DNA of 64,000 bases, taken from assembly GCA_029964075.1 (NCBI GenBank), contig CM057147.1:11987513-12051512 (forward strand). Direction: 5' to 3'. The stretch is from Patiria pectinifera. Taxonomy: Eukaryota > Echinodermata > Asteroidea > Valvatida > Asterinidae. The stretch's first letter is position 1. Every line of letters begins with the position of its first letter. Shown here piece after piece: positions 1-11,231 of this stretch. The notes under the pieces were generated by a model. That model saw only the letters and a list, made by a program, of their open reading frames with translations. It searched no databases and was not told where the DNA came from. Position numbers and translations under genes: made by a program.

Positions 1-36
1 TGTCTGGTCATTCTACAGAATAAACATTTTGTTCAC

Positions 37-248
37 CGTGTCATGATGGTAGTCTCTCATGGAGTGTAAGCCAGCCCTTTTCAGCAGTGGATGAGTAGCG
101 CTGTGGTTGGTATAGCTCTGGATGTGAGGGAAGGAGCGATGCAGCCCAGCATTGCCCAGAGCTTCAATCAATGCCACCGTGTCATGGTGAAACTCCTCTC
201 GTTCATCCTCAGTCAGAGAGGTCAAGGTCTTCTCATAGGCCCAAGGAT
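37..248 (-). CDS. LLTP exon, helical domain, 70 codons
   Basis: Acceptor AG at 249-250 and donor GT at 35-36 on the minus strand. The first two bases complete an Asp codon begun in the upstream exon, giving DPWAYEKTLTSLTEDE, and the exon ends in phase 0 after HHDT. It contains the motif ALIEALGNAGL, typical of the helical repeats of the vitellogenin N-terminal domain, where charged and hydrophobic positions alternate. It is the most 3' exon seen; the rest of the gene lies beyond the left edge. Confidence 0.82.
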
Positions 249-809
249 CTAAGGTCAGATATGAAAGATGAGTAGTTTAGTTTAACAGTAAACCCTGAGG
301 GTATTTTGTGAACATGTCGTGCCCAACACTACAACCTGCAACACTTGCCAAAATGAGCAGCCAGGCCGGTCTAACAAATGACAACAGGTCAAAGTCTTCA
401 AGTCAAACTGTACAGTCTGTAGAGTAACTAAATTCATCATGATAAATACTTGTAAAGGAAATATTTGCTGACAGACCATGTGATAATAGATCTCTTTTCA
501 GTAACCTCAAAGTGAATTTTTCCAACATATTCTTGGTTTGACAGAACCGGTCATAAATGTCCACATCTAAACAAAAACAACGTTGATCAGAGACCAAGAC
601 ATTTTCGAAAAGTCCTGAATAAATAGAACTACCTTTAAAAGTGAGATCATCTTGGAAATATGGTTTCTGGTTAGGAACTGTTAATTACCCGCACTTAATG
701 TCAATTGGCCAACGTTCTGAACATAACAAGTCAAAATATTTTAATGTTCAAATACAAAGTAACAGAATGTTGGCGTTTCTCAACCACAGAGATTTTTGTT
801 GTAACTGAC

Positions 810-947
810 CGTGCACACCAAGTTTATCCTCAATCTTGTGGACAATGAACTCTGCTTGAGATTTGTATCCAGCCTTCCATCGGTGACCAGCCAAGGCACC
901 GAGTACCAGCACAGCAACCCTCTGTATCTCAGGATCTTTAAGGGATT
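810..947 (-). CDS. LLTP exon, helical domain
   Basis: Acceptor ATAG before 947 and donor GTCAGT after 810. Translation ESLKDPEIQRVAVLVLGALA continues into a Lys/Arg-rich stretch and ends at KLGVH plus one base. The LVLGALAG motif is the helical-repeat signature of large lipid transfer proteins. Phases match both neighbours (1 base in from 3109-3160, 1 base out to 37-248). Confidence 0.82.
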
Positions 948-948
948 C

Positions 949-3108
949 TATAACAAAAAGATTTACAATCAATGGTTCTTTCAAAAATTGAATGTTATTC
1001 GAAAATGTGGTTAAATGGAAGAGAACCTGTCACGTGGGTGGTTTTAAAGCGCTGTTAGAACACCTCTGAGAAGTGTTTAAAACCAGCCAGTTTCGAGGCT
1101 GTCATTTTGTGTGTTTGTTTGGGGAGAGGGCGGGAATGGGAATTCATGGTCTGTTCACATAAATGGCCCATAAACATGGATAGCAATATAATTAGGGATG
1201 TCAGGCATTTGTCATGCAAAACAAAGTAAAATTTTGAAAACAAAATCACGAAAATCGGCCATTGCATTCTGTAGATATATTAGCATTTTAAGGCTAAATT
1301 TTTCGGCAAAAACATGGCAAAATGTGGGCAATTTGACCAAAATGCACATTTTACAATATTTGCATGGCCACAGTTTTAGTATAATTAGCCTCAGAATCAT
1401 GATTTTGGTTGAAATGATACACTTATGACCAAATAACATCATTAGAAAAAAAATAGGCACTCCATCTTTTTTTGTTTTGTGTTGGTGCTGTGGCAAAAAT
1501 GGAAATTTTTGCTCGTGGACCTCAAACAATTTCTCGAAAAAATTCATTCAAAGTCCAAAGAATTAATATGCGTAATTGCTGCGCTGCCAAACAAAAATAG
1601 GCAATGGCCTGAAACTTTCACTGAAAGCAAGTATTGGGATTATACACAAACTGAAACACTTTTCATTTGTATTTATGCATAAATATGCAAATCAATGAAT
1701 AATTAACATGTTGTTTGTGCACGTTACATAGGAAATTGTACACGTTATACCGGGTATATGTGAAATATGTGTAAATGCCACACTGCCAAAAGTAAACGAG
1801 ATACAAAAGTGTAAGTTAAATGGAATGTCGACTGTATAATTTGCTACATTTTCACCCCAGTCTTAAGGCGAATTTTCAAATGTGGAATTAAATGTTAATT
1901 AATAACTTAAATATGTAAAGAGTGACCTCATTAATATGCATAACTGCTACATCGTCGAAAGTAAACGAGATAGAGATTTGAAACTGGCACAGAATGTACT
2001 CTGAAAGAGTCTCCACATTTTAAAACAGTTGCCGGTTTTTCAAATAAATTTGAAACTAATTAAAATATAATTTAAAACTGACCATATTATTTTGAAAATG
2101 TTAAGTTAAGAGTGCAAATTAAGTTTAACAGTTCAGAAAAAAAAATTCTTAGAAATCAGAAAAGATCATTCAAAAGATCAAATCAGTTTAAAAAAAAGCA
2201 AACAGAAACTAACTCAAGAGTTTCCAGTTCATTAGAAAACCAAAAAGTTCTGGGTTCAATCTGACTTTCCCCTGCTTTGCTTTGCATTTCCATTTTTCTC
2301 ACAATAGCAGGGCAGTAACACTGTCAAAAGAAAGGGCAATATGATGTACCGCGCATGTGTGGACTGCCATACACACGAACGTGAGCCGGCTTGTAGAGAT
2401 GAACAACAAATGCACATTACTGTATTAAAACTTACACCCCAGTGTCGTTGATTTCGCCATTGATACGGCGAGTTAAAATACAAATTCCGGTTGTTTTTCA
2501 CGTGCAAACATTTACGGTTTGGTGTTCGCAATCGCGACATAAATTCCAAATTTCCATCAAAAACCAGGATTTTGAAGCTTCAACCACGCTTCACACAAAA
2601 ATGGTGGCCAAAACATGTTTAGCCCTGCAGGCCCAGCATGCTGGAAGCATCCACTTTCAATTGAGGGATTATTTTTTAGATTTGGATGAGAGGGGGATAT
2701 CGAGATTGCCGTTTAACTGCAAGGTTATTTTTTGGCAACTAGAGCAATAATGGCTCTCAACTCGGCTCGGGCGATTAATGGCAATTAGGTACGGCATGAG
2801 CAGATATGAGCCTTTGTGGACTGTGTGGTACACAGCGTTTGTGAAAAATATTTATCACTGATTTTTTTTCCGTTTAAATAGGAAATATTGCAGTTCACCA
2901 ATTTTCACTTTTCAACTAAGTTTAGTAATTGCACCTTTTTGCTTTGCACATTGTTTGAAAAAGAGAAAATAAATTGAGAAGCATAGAGCTCAGTAGAGAC
3001 AGGGCCTATGGGATTACAAATAAATTAAACCAATGGATTATCTGGGTTTAATAAGGAAACAGTTTTCATTTTGTTGTCTTTTAAGAAAGAAAAGATTCCA
3101 AAACTTAC
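949..3108 (-). other. LLTP intron, AT-rich, no gene seen
   Basis: About 2.1 kb between two lipid-transfer exons. It is strongly AT-rich with no coding region I support. From about 1560 to 2000 there are three diverged repeats of a roughly 190-bp unit, each with a block like TAATATGCRTAA followed by a GTAAACGAGATA-type segment. Open frames at 1198-1682 and 2256-2750 are chance frames in this sequence. Confidence 0.5.
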
Positions 3109-3160
3109 CAGGGAATTTTTGAGGTTGAAAGGCAATGTTTTCTACAGTCTCTAGGTAATG
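3109..3160 (-). CDS. LLTP 52-bp exon
   Basis: Flanked by acceptor TTTTTTCCAG at 3161 upward and donor GTAAGT below 3109. It encodes HYLETVENIAFQPQKFP plus one base of the next codon. The phase joins 3301-3475 (phase 0 out) to 810-947 (two bases in). It is too short to appear as an open frame of its own; found by phase and splice signals. Confidence 0.8.
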
Positions 3161-3300
3161 CTGGAAAAAAAACATCAAAAATGATAATGGATTATGAGAC
3201 TAATTTTTTTTGACACTATCATCATTCCAAAATTTCAATGCCATATAGATAAACAGCAATTAAATCCTAAGAAACAACCTGAAAGGAGTCTATACACTAC

Positions 3301-3475
3301 CTCTGAAATAGTGTGTGTGAAGCCAGCAGAGGCAATGAGTAGTCTCTCTACCAGCTCCTTGTTTGGTTTTGGAGACAGGAGGATGAGATCTGTAAGGAGC
3401 GACTGCGAGGCATCAGTGTGCATCTCAGCAACTGCATCCAGCATGTTCAGCCTGTCCTGCTTGTCACGGATACGT
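3301..3475 (-). CDS. LLTP exon, helical domain
   Basis: Acceptor TTTCTCAG above 3475 and donor GTAGTG below 3301. It reads RRIRDKQDRLNMLDAVAEMH and then a segment with LLSPKPNKELVERLLIASAG, ending TISE in phase 0. The alternation of helix-forming segments fits the helical domain. The first base completes an Arg codon split with 4495-4609. Confidence 0.82.
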
Positions 3476-3539
3476 CTGAGAAAGGAATTTATTTTCTCTA
3501 ACATCTAAAATGGGCCCAATTTCATGGATCGGCTAATTA

Positions 3540-4440
3540 AAAGTGGAAATTACAGTATTGCCTAGCAATTATGTGCTAAGCGTAACTCAGCTGACAACCA
3601 GTCACAAACAATACACACTCTATTTATTGCCTAACAAATATGTGCTACGTATGAGCTACTTTCTGGCCACATGAGACAGACAATTGTCATTTTTTTGTGT
3701 CCTCGCTGTGATTGTTAATTTATTAAACATTTGTGGTCACCGTAAGGTCTCCTACAAGAGCGCATATAATCAGGCATGCAACTGGGAAGTCACACAAAAA
3801 GAGAAAATTCAAATTTTTCCCAGACTTTGTACAGTGTTTTTCTATTTTCAATTGCACACATTGGAAGTGAAAAAAGAGGAAATCAGCTGATCCGAGGAAA
3901 AGTTGCATGCCTGAAATAATGTGACAGGCCCTTTAGTGTAACTCAGCTGACAACCAGCCACAAACAATACACAATCTATTTATTGCCTAGCAAATATCTG
4001 CTGTGTAAATCCAGCCTCAGGTCGACCTTGTGACGACACAGATCAGTCGGTGACTGACTTTGCAGGATTAAGCTGCGCCTGAGCATTGATTGTCGGGAAC
4101 ATTGCAGTCGCCCATTTTGTGCAACCTGGGTGTAACTGCAACGATATTAAGATGATCGAAATCAGCCGGCACTCAAAAAAATCAACAGTCGCAAGAGTAG
4201 AAACATTTCAACTTCTGCGACGTGTTCCGCGACAATTACACGATTCCTCAGTTTTGTGACCTGAGCATAATTTGTGTGCTTGATGCCGATGGTTCCGTCG
4301 TGGCGCAAGCAAATCGTGGGTCGACCTGAGGCCGGCTTAACTCAGCTGACAACCAGTTACAAACAATACACACTCTATTTATTGCCTAGCAATTATGTGC
4401 TTAGTGTAACTTAGCTGACAACCAGCCACAAACAATACAA
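3540..4440. repeat. About 75-bp tandem unit, at least four copies, broken by MITEs
   Basis: A unit containing ACTCAGCTGACAACCAG, then CACAAACAATACACA, then CTATTTATTGCCTA is seen near 3580, 3938, 4340 and 4412, with a further half unit at 3552. Copies are separated by inserted blocks (about 3655-3930 and 4009-4337). The array lies in an intron of the lipid-transfer gene. Within the first block a short palindromic insert at about 3771-3914 has inverted ends CAGGCATGCAACT. Confidence 0.65.
4009..4337. mobile_element. Harbinger-like MITE, 329 bp, TAA target duplication
   Basis: Ends are imperfect inverted repeats of about 19 bp: left ATCCAGCCTCAGGTCGACC, right the reverse complement with two or three changes. 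TAA stands at 4006-4008 and again at 4338-4340. Removing the block rejoins GTGTAA to CTCAGCTGAC, which matches the unbroken 75-bp repeat units nearby, so an empty-site comparison is available in the window. A 3-bp TWA duplication is the PIF/Harbinger habit. No transposase is encoded. Confidence 0.62.
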
Positions 4441-4494
4441 TTTGATTAAATATATGTGAATGAGAAAACAACCTGGACATGATGTATTGCATAC

Positions 4495-4609
4495 CTGGAC
4501 AGTGGCAGCTTGTACATTGGAGACACAATCTCTGCCAGTTTCTGAGCGTCAGGCACCGAGTGTAAAGTTTGAACTAGCTTCTGAAAACAATGGGTCTGTT
4601 CATGGGATC
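4495..4609 (-). CDS. LLTP exon, 115 bp
   Basis: Acceptor CACACAG above 4609 and donor GTATGC below 4495. In the phase set by the 5885-5975 exon it reads SHEQTHCFQKLVQTLHSVPD and ends PMYKLPLS plus two bases. The other phases contain stops, which supports this reading. Both junction phases agree with neighbours. Confidence 0.8.
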
Positions 4610-4984
4610 CTGTGTGTGACAAAAGGTAAAGACAATCGTTTAAGCTTGGCAGAGATCTACTCCATTAGGATATGAAGCTCTCAATAATTTTACTTAGTGC
4701 AAAATTTCTTTGATAATGCTGTACATGTAAGCAAAAAATGATGTGACCTGTGGTAATAAATAATAATGCAATTTTTATCTATTTTGCGCAAAATACCATA
4801 ATATTCCAACATGCATTACATGTTCAGAGTAATTGGTTAAAATATTAAAAAGACGGATTGAAATTTAAACACTAGTCAAATATAAAAACATTACATATTT
4901 TAGAGAATGCTGTCAATACATATTTTAGAGAATACATGTATGTAAAATGTTTGCCATCAACGTGCATGTAGCAACCTAGGGGGT

Positions 4985-5655
4985 AGCCTTTCGCCAAGGC
5001 CATCGTGGCTTAGAGTGGCAGAGTTGCGAAGACCCAAAGCGACTGGAGCAAAGATTAAGTCAGCACGCACGAGTGGCAAAGCCACGAGGCCTTTTGCAAC
5101 TTGATTTTGTTGAATTATTCATAGTTTTTATGCAAATAAGAAGCGTGCTGAAGGTTAACCAATCACAACGCGGATTTTGCCTAGTCGCTTCCATTTTTAA
5201 AAGAAGGGTGAGTTAGGAAAATGTAAGAGCAAATAACTGTAAGTTCAGATGAAAAATAAATTCATGCCCTCAAACAATTTCTTGAAATACATGTACCTTT
5301 ATAAGTAAAATTAAAATAAGATAATGTAAGAACAATTACGCGATCACGATCTCGTGGAAAACTAGACTCGCATTTTTTGTTTTTAAATTTTGTGCAAGCA
5401 TCCGGGCGCGTCAACGCATCCGGGTAGTAGCCACGCACGCACGAACAGGCTGATGACTGGTTTGGAATTTTGCTACCCTTTTGGGGTAGCAAAAATCGAG
5501 ATTATAAAGAAAAACATAATAATCTCTCGACAAGTTACAAAAGGCCCTCATGGCTTTGCCACTCGCATGTGTGGTCTCCATCTCCAGTCGCTTCGCGTCT
5601 TTGCCGCTTTGAATGCGGGCAAGTTAAAACAACGATGGCCTTGGTGAAAGGCTAT
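4985..5655. mobile_element. MITE, 671 bp, 9-bp target duplication CTAGGGGGT
   Basis: CTAGGGGGT occurs at 4976-4984 and 5656-5664. Between them the ends are inverted: AGCCTTTCGCCAAGGCCAT on the left and its diverged complement on the right. The similarity continues inward for over 100 bp through a block with GAGTGGCAAAGCCACGAG and GGCCTTTTGCAACTTG. A 9-bp duplication with long inverted ends is the pattern of Mutator-like (MULE) elements. It shares the TAGCCTT end and the CACGAG-GGC-GAGGGCCTTT block with the element at 34279-34758, so they look like one family. Confidence 0.68.
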
Positions 5656-5884
5656 CTAGGGGGTAAATTATATATGGAAACTAGACATTACTTTGTCTAG
5701 TCTTGGTTCAAACTGCTTGGAGCCTTGGAAACGTCTGAACGTCTTGAACAAAGACTCACATTTACCAATCATTTTACCATATTTGTCTCGATAAATTGGA
5801 CTGTTATTGCAGACATTGCATTGCCTCTCACGGGTTATTTGTTTTGTCCAAACAGTGTGTCTTATTTCTGCCTCTGCATCATAC

Positions 5885-5975
5885 CTTTCATAGGTGCTGT
5901 CCTCATACATGTCAGGTTGCCAGCAATCTCCTCCTTCAAGGATGTCATATCAAAGTTCAGATGAACATCTCGCAG
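5885..5975 (-). CDS. LLTP exon, 91 bp
   Basis: Acceptor GATCCTAG above 5975, donor GTATGA below 5885. It opens in phase 0 after the 7632-7754 exon, reads LRDVHLNFDMTSLKEEIAGN, continues to RTAPMK, and leaves one base that combines with GA of the next exon to give Gly. The exon was found because the neighbours' phases did not fit without it. A longer open frame in another phase overlaps it (5668-5910) and is a shadow. Confidence 0.78.
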
Positions 5976-7084
5976 CTAGGATCAGAGTAAACAGCTCAGT
6001 GAGGTTTAATTCATACATTTGAAGACAAACAAGAGATAACATGCAAGCCTCGCCTCTCATCCATATCTCGTGTGCGTTTTAAAGACTTGTACAACAAAGT
6101 GCTCTTCAAGCTTCTTGCCTCTTACAACTTACTGAAAAACACATCACCAAGATCTTTTTTTCCCATAATATCAACAGATTCTTTTTCTCAAATAAAACTC
6201 TTTATTTCATTGTGAGCTACGAAAGGTATAAAAAAATATTGCCACAAAAAGTGATAAAAACTTGCCTTAATTAATGTCAAAAATCTTTAAAATAATGGAG
6301 AATTCAGGTTGTGCACACCACTATGCACAACACTAGTCACTGCGGGAAACTGACCAACACTGTCCGTATATCGCACAGTCTGTTTGCATGATGCACTGTG
6401 TGTGTGGTGGGCCACGAACCTCTTGTTGTGGCAGGACATTTCGGGGAAACACGCTGCGCTAGCTGTATCACTTCAAGTACGAGCTGTACAACCTCGAAAT
6501 AAATTTATGAACAGGGAAAATACATACACAGACAAGAAAAATCAAGTTCTGTGAAATAACTTGCAGAAATCTTCTTCCTCCATCGATGTTTAATTGGCAT
6601 TTTTACGATGTAACAACCTGCAACTGCAGTGCACTCTGCTGTGTTACACTTAATGTTGGTCGGTCATACATGTAGGCCTATGCATGGACTATTTCCATCA
6701 TGCCTTCCTCGGCCCTTTTAGTGTGGGGCCTGGCGGAACCAGTACAGCATTGTTGCATTGAACACTATTACATGTACGCACGTGTTTTCATCACCACGAT
6801 AAAAAAACGTGAAAGAAATAACTGGTAATCGCAAAGGGAAGTTGTAAAAACAACGGAGGTTTCTTCTCAAAAATTGCGAATGGAAGTACATTGTAGACTT
6901 TGTAGTACAATGTACATGTAGGCAGACAATGTAGTTTTGTTTGCTTTTCTGGTGGAAAGTTATTGTATGTGATTTAAAAGAGTCAATGTGAAGAGATCAT
7001 GTACAAACAAGCTGAATAAAAAAAACACAGCTATACATAAAATGAAATGAACGATCAAATTTCTATTGTTTTAGCCACTGCGAA

Positions 7085-7410
7085 CTTGACCTTTGACCTT
7101 TCAGTCCCAAATGCTATAGGCTTCCTAGGATTACCAATAACAATGCACAAACCAAATTTGTTAAGTATTTCTGAAGTTATCACGCTGACAAGATTTCTAT
7201 TGTTTTAGCCACCGTGACCTTGACCCTTGACCTTTCGGCTCCAATTGCAATTCGCTTCTTAGGATTACCAAGCACAATCCACAAACCAAATTTGAAGTTC
7301 ATATGTTAAGTAAATCTCAAGTTATTGCACTGACAAGATTTTTCTGGACACACACACACCCACACACGGAAGGACAAGGCGGAAACAGTATGCCCCTTCA
7401 GCTTCGCCAC
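7085..7410. repeat. Two tandem copies of a GACCTTTGACCTTTC-type unit with a CA-rich tail
   Basis: Two roughly 115-bp units (about 7086-7198 and 7209-7340) share GACCTTTGACC(C)TTTC, then TAGGATTACCAA, then CACAAACCAAATTTG, then CTGACAAGATTT. They end in a (CA)n tract at about 7349-7367 followed by a GGAAGGACAAGGC block. Probably the conserved terminal array of a dispersed element. No coding content. Confidence 0.55.
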
Positions 7411-7631
7411 TGGCCATAAAAATCCTACTAACCAGATCTCATCAAATTCCAATTCTTAGTAGCTCGAGTCAGTATGTGGGGTATCCATGTGTACGCATCC
7501 ATCCATGCAACCAAGGTATATGACAAAAAGTGTGATTGCTGATGCAAAGTAGTACAGACTAAGCCTAAATGTATAGTGAAACGGCATAATTGATAACCTC
7601 AATGAAAGACACTAATTTGAGTTCAAAGTAC

Positions 7632-7754
7632 CTTCCTGAAGTGAATGGAGTCAGTGACAATATCCTCATCATCAGGTGGTCCAGTAGGTGACTGGTAGTA
7701 TGACTCTCCAACAAAGGTCAGCTGTCCTTCAGAAACAGTCTGCATCTCAGGAAA
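7632..7754 (-). CDS. LLTP exon, 41 codons
   Basis: Donor GTACTT below 7632. The acceptor is taken as CTCAGAG at 7755-7756, because starting two bases earlier puts a stop in the 13th codon. It encodes FPEMQTVSEGQLTFVGESYY, then a Pro/Asp-rich turn (TGPPDDED), then IVTDSIHFRK, in phase 0 at both ends. The alternating polar/hydrophobic pattern fits a beta-strand region. Confidence 0.77.
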
Positions 7755-9400
7755 CTCTGAGTGTCATTCAAATAATAGAAATCAATAAATAGGCCTATGT
7801 GTGGTTTGAATTGTAGTGACAAGCTATATGAAATACCAGTACTTGATGTCAAAGACTTACCAACACACCTTCTCACGTGTTTGAAGCCCATGCAGGGAAT
7901 GTACATGTGCAACCGTGTTGCCAGGATTACCATAAGCTCAACAACGACCAGTCATTGCAAATATGTTGGGGGGGGGGATCCCGGAACTAGTTTTGAACTG
8001 AGAAAAAGTTCTAAAAAACTTTGCTGGAAAATTTGTAGAAATGTTCACAACTCACCACAGACTTTCTACACAAACAGCAGATTAAAAGTGGCATCAGTAT
8101 TTGTTCAATATACCAGAACTACATAACAAAGTCATATAAAACGGTACAACGATAGTCAATGTCAGATTGTGTTGTGCATTAATGCATGGGCCATGGTTAA
8201 AATAAGGAGGCCATGTTGCACAACGAACCCCTCAACTAATGAAAGGGCCAGGTTTGGGGAGACCACTGGTGGGGTCTCTTGATCACATTGCCCGTTGCGT
8301 ATGTCAATCCCGTGACGACAATATGGGCTTGTGAACATTCAGAACAACATGGGTTGTGTGATCTGGTACACCGTGCCCTCTGGAGACATGCACACAATAG
8401 TGAAGAAAGGTTGTATATTTCTCTACAGGGCAATTTCTATAGATGAAAACGTCTCCACAAGGTTATCACGAAATAGATATATGGTCTTTACTCAAAAACT
8501 AGGAATTTCCAAGGTATGTTGATCAGTTGCAAATGGAAGAGCTTTTAGAAAAGGGGTATTAAGTCCGAATTTCAGCCAAGGAAATTAATTCTGGTTAAAA
8601 TAAGAGCATTTTGAAACTACACTTTCAAACTCGAAAACTTAACTACACCAGAACAAAGAAATGTCTCCACAAGGATACAGATTCCAGAAGGTGTGTAGGC
8701 CTATACTTCGCGCCATATGCGTGCGAATCACTACGTACACGCGGGGTGTCCCTCCCACTGCCTCCCACTGGGGCAATTGAAAGAGGGCACAAAGCACCAA
8801 CTACTGTTCTTACACAAAGTCCATCCATGTTATTTACAGGCACACTTTTCCCCCAGAAGATACAAGTAAAGCACGTCTTTCCTTCCTTTTCTCAATGAGT
8901 TTCCAGGGACATACATACATACGTATACCTTGTTATATCTTACTAATTAACCCTTATCACCCCCAACCCATCAAAATCCAACTGCATGTTTTGTTGGAAT
9001 CTGTTGGGGTGAGTGTGTACACTAGTATTAAACTGATTACGCTTTACATGGGGTCAGGCATACCACCATAATCAAAGTCCAACATTTTGGTGTTGGATTT
9101 TGCAAGAGTGAGGAAGGTTTCTAATAAATCAGTCAAGGGGGTTAGTGTTAATTAATGGACCTTTTCTTAAAAACAAATTAGGCCTAGGCCCTACATGTCT
9201 GCAGTAACTATTTAGCATTTCGGACACCAATCTGGTAGTGGTACAAATTTACCACAAATTATTCCAAACATTATTTACCAATATCATCTCCTGCTTGTTC
9301 ATCCGCATGATGCCGATGCTGAAATCTGTGTCAGGGTCAGGAACGGAAAAATATTGGAAAATAATCAGTCTCATGTGAATGTCATATTTCATAAAAGAAA

Positions 9401-9974
9401 GGTAGTGTATATTTTGCCGGAGGTAACGCCGGCAAACTAACGTTTACTAAAGGTTTGCCGGCGGCAATCCATATCAACAGAGGGCGCTGTACTCTTTAAG
9501 ATAGGGCTGAATTATAACATGTAGGCCCCCTATTAAATTCCCACCAAAGTTGTGTAGCACAGTCGGTGCAGTGGTTAAGCAACAGCTCTAGTGATTGGGA
9601 TGTCCCGAGTTCGAATCCTGACCCCCGCCACAATTTTAAGGGTTTTTTTTCCCATCCCCAAATAAATAAGAATATTCTTCTTTTATTATTTTAATATGTC
9701 TCAAACATTTTATTGCAGAGTATTACTTTTTCTTTTTCAGAATTGTGGCTCTGGAGGATTTTTTTTAAAGGGAAATGAAGTCCGAAATTATAAAATGGTC
9801 TGATTCCCAATCTTGTTAATACAAAAATACGATAATATTGGCATGGAGCCAGGCTAAAATTTGTCACCGGAAAATGTTTAAGTACAAAAAAACAGTAACT
9901 GCGCATGTTCAGTGCATATCCGGCAAACTAACGTTTACTGAAGGTTTGCCGTCTCCGGCAAAATATCCACTGCC
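9401..9974. mobile_element. MITE, 574 bp, 9-bp target duplication TAAAAGAAA
   Basis: TAAAAGAAA occurs at 9392-9400 and 9975-9983. The inverted ends are GGTAGTGTATATTTTGCCGG on the left and the near-perfect complement on the right. Just inside, both ends carry a CCGGCAAACTAACGTTTACT block in the same orientation and a GGTTTGCCG block. The 9-bp duplication suggests a Mutator-like origin. A tRNA-like pol III cassette lies inside (9555-9650). No transposase. Confidence 0.68.
9555..9650 (+). repeat. tRNA-derived SINE-like cassette
   Basis: The segment has an A-box-like stretch around CAGTGGTTAAGC (9569-9580), a near-consensus B box GAGTTCGAATCC (9607-9618), CCGCCA after the acceptor-like arm and a run of eight T (9643-9650) that would end pol III transcription. 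I could not fold a full cloverleaf by eye, so I call it a SINE head rather than a tRNA gene. It is nested in the 9401-9974 MITE. Confidence 0.5.
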
Positions 9975-10372
9975 TAAAAGAAATGGGCGTATTGGCTTGC
10001 CATAAATTTCGAAAAGAAATAACTTATCGAACCAAAATTCAATTTATCTCCAAATGACAGGAACAGAAAGTGCTTTTAAGGACCAACCAACAACTGCACA
10101 TCAATAACTTGATTTCATAACTCACATCATCATGATCATGTCACATCCTGCGCAGTTGTTTAAACCTAGAAACTGTTTTTTTTTTGAAAGAGAAAGGACC
10201 TGACACTATGCAGCATATAGAGAGGTTGGTTATCAACTAAAAAGGCGGTGACGATCATCGTGTTTAAAGGCCGCTTGCAGTCTAGGCTTAACTTGCGGTC
10301 ACAGTGCTTCTCTATCATGTCTAGGACCTATGGTATGGACATTCCCGAGGGATTGGAATGTTGGTCAAAACT

Positions 10373-11222
10373 TAGCTGGAGTTACCCAGCCCTGAGTTTT
10401 AACATTGGGTTGTCTTATAGACAACCCAATGATAAAACTCAGGGCTGGGTAACTCCTAGCCCCACTAGTGTGGCTGTCGGTATGCTGCGCTAACCTCTGG
10501 CCACACACCGTGGTCCGCGCACTACTGAGGACGTTTTCATAAAATCTGCGGTCCGTTTCTTACATTCTCAGTTTCTTACTTTCTTATGGTTGTATTTTAT
10601 GATGTCTCACCTATCACTTCTGGGATGCTTAGATGTAATGATGTTCAATTTTCCGAGATATTCTTCAATCTTTCTGGAGCCCATATGAACTCGTGAAACG
10701 TCTGGTGATGGCAGCCATTTTGAATGTGACAAGAGATGACCTCAAGCAAGCGAGGGCGCGAGTTGCAAATGCGACGGCTGTTTCCTGTGCCGTGGATCCT
10801 GAATAGAGATCAGTGCACGTGGCCCCAGACGATAAATGCATGGTACAGGAAACAGCCGTCGCTTTTGCAACTCGCGCCCTCTCTCGACAAGCAATTTGCA
10901 TAAACGCGACGTTACAGCTTGAGGTCATCTCTTGTCACATTCAAAATGGCTGTCATCACCGGACGTTTCACGAGTTCCTATGGGCTCCAGAAAGATTGAA
11001 GAATATCTTGGAAAATTGAACATCATTACATCTAAGCATCCCAGAAGTGATAGGTGAGACATCATAGAATACAACCATAAGAAAGTAAGAAACTGAGAAT
11101 GTAAGAAACGGACCGCAGATTTTATGAAAACGTCCTCAGTAGTGCGCGGACCACGGTGTGTGGCCAGAGGTTCAGCGCAGCATACCGACGGCCACACTAG
11201 TGGGGCTAGGTAACTCCAGCTA
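10373..11222. mobile_element. Foldback element, 850 bp, long palindromic arms, 9-bp target duplication
   Basis: GTCAAAACT stands at 10364-10372 and 11223-11231. The ends are perfect inverted repeats TAGCTGGAGTTACC. The arms (about 10450-10795 and 10845-11222) are almost fully complementary for over 300 bp, through blocks such as GTCCGTTTCTTACATTCTCA and GAGGTCATCTCTTGTCACAT. The loop is about 50 bp. The left arm has an additional short hairpin (about 10385-10450) absent from the right arm. No coding capacity. The 9-bp duplication points to a Mutator-like foldback class. Confidence 0.75.
10385..10453. repeat. Nested short palindrome inside the foldback element
   Basis: CCCAGCCCTGAGTTTT, then AACATTGGGTTGTC, a short TTAT loop, and the complementary return to AAAACTCAGGGCTGGG. 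It interrupts the left arm at GGAGTTACC/TAGCCCC; the right arm has the uninterrupted form. It is therefore a later insertion or a hairpin-driven duplication. Confidence 0.6.
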
Positions 11223-11231
11223 GTCAAAACT

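Noticed and set aside
5668-5910. 80-aa minus-strand frame with cysteines (RERQCNVCNNSPIYRDKYGK)
   Set aside because: It looked gene-like, but the lipid-transfer exon at 5885-5975 uses a different frame of the same DNA with correct splice sites and phases. The remaining part has no start, splice or family support.
9555-9650. Functional tRNA gene
   Set aside because: A and B boxes and a T-run are present, but no acceptable full cloverleaf was seen; a SINE head explains it better.
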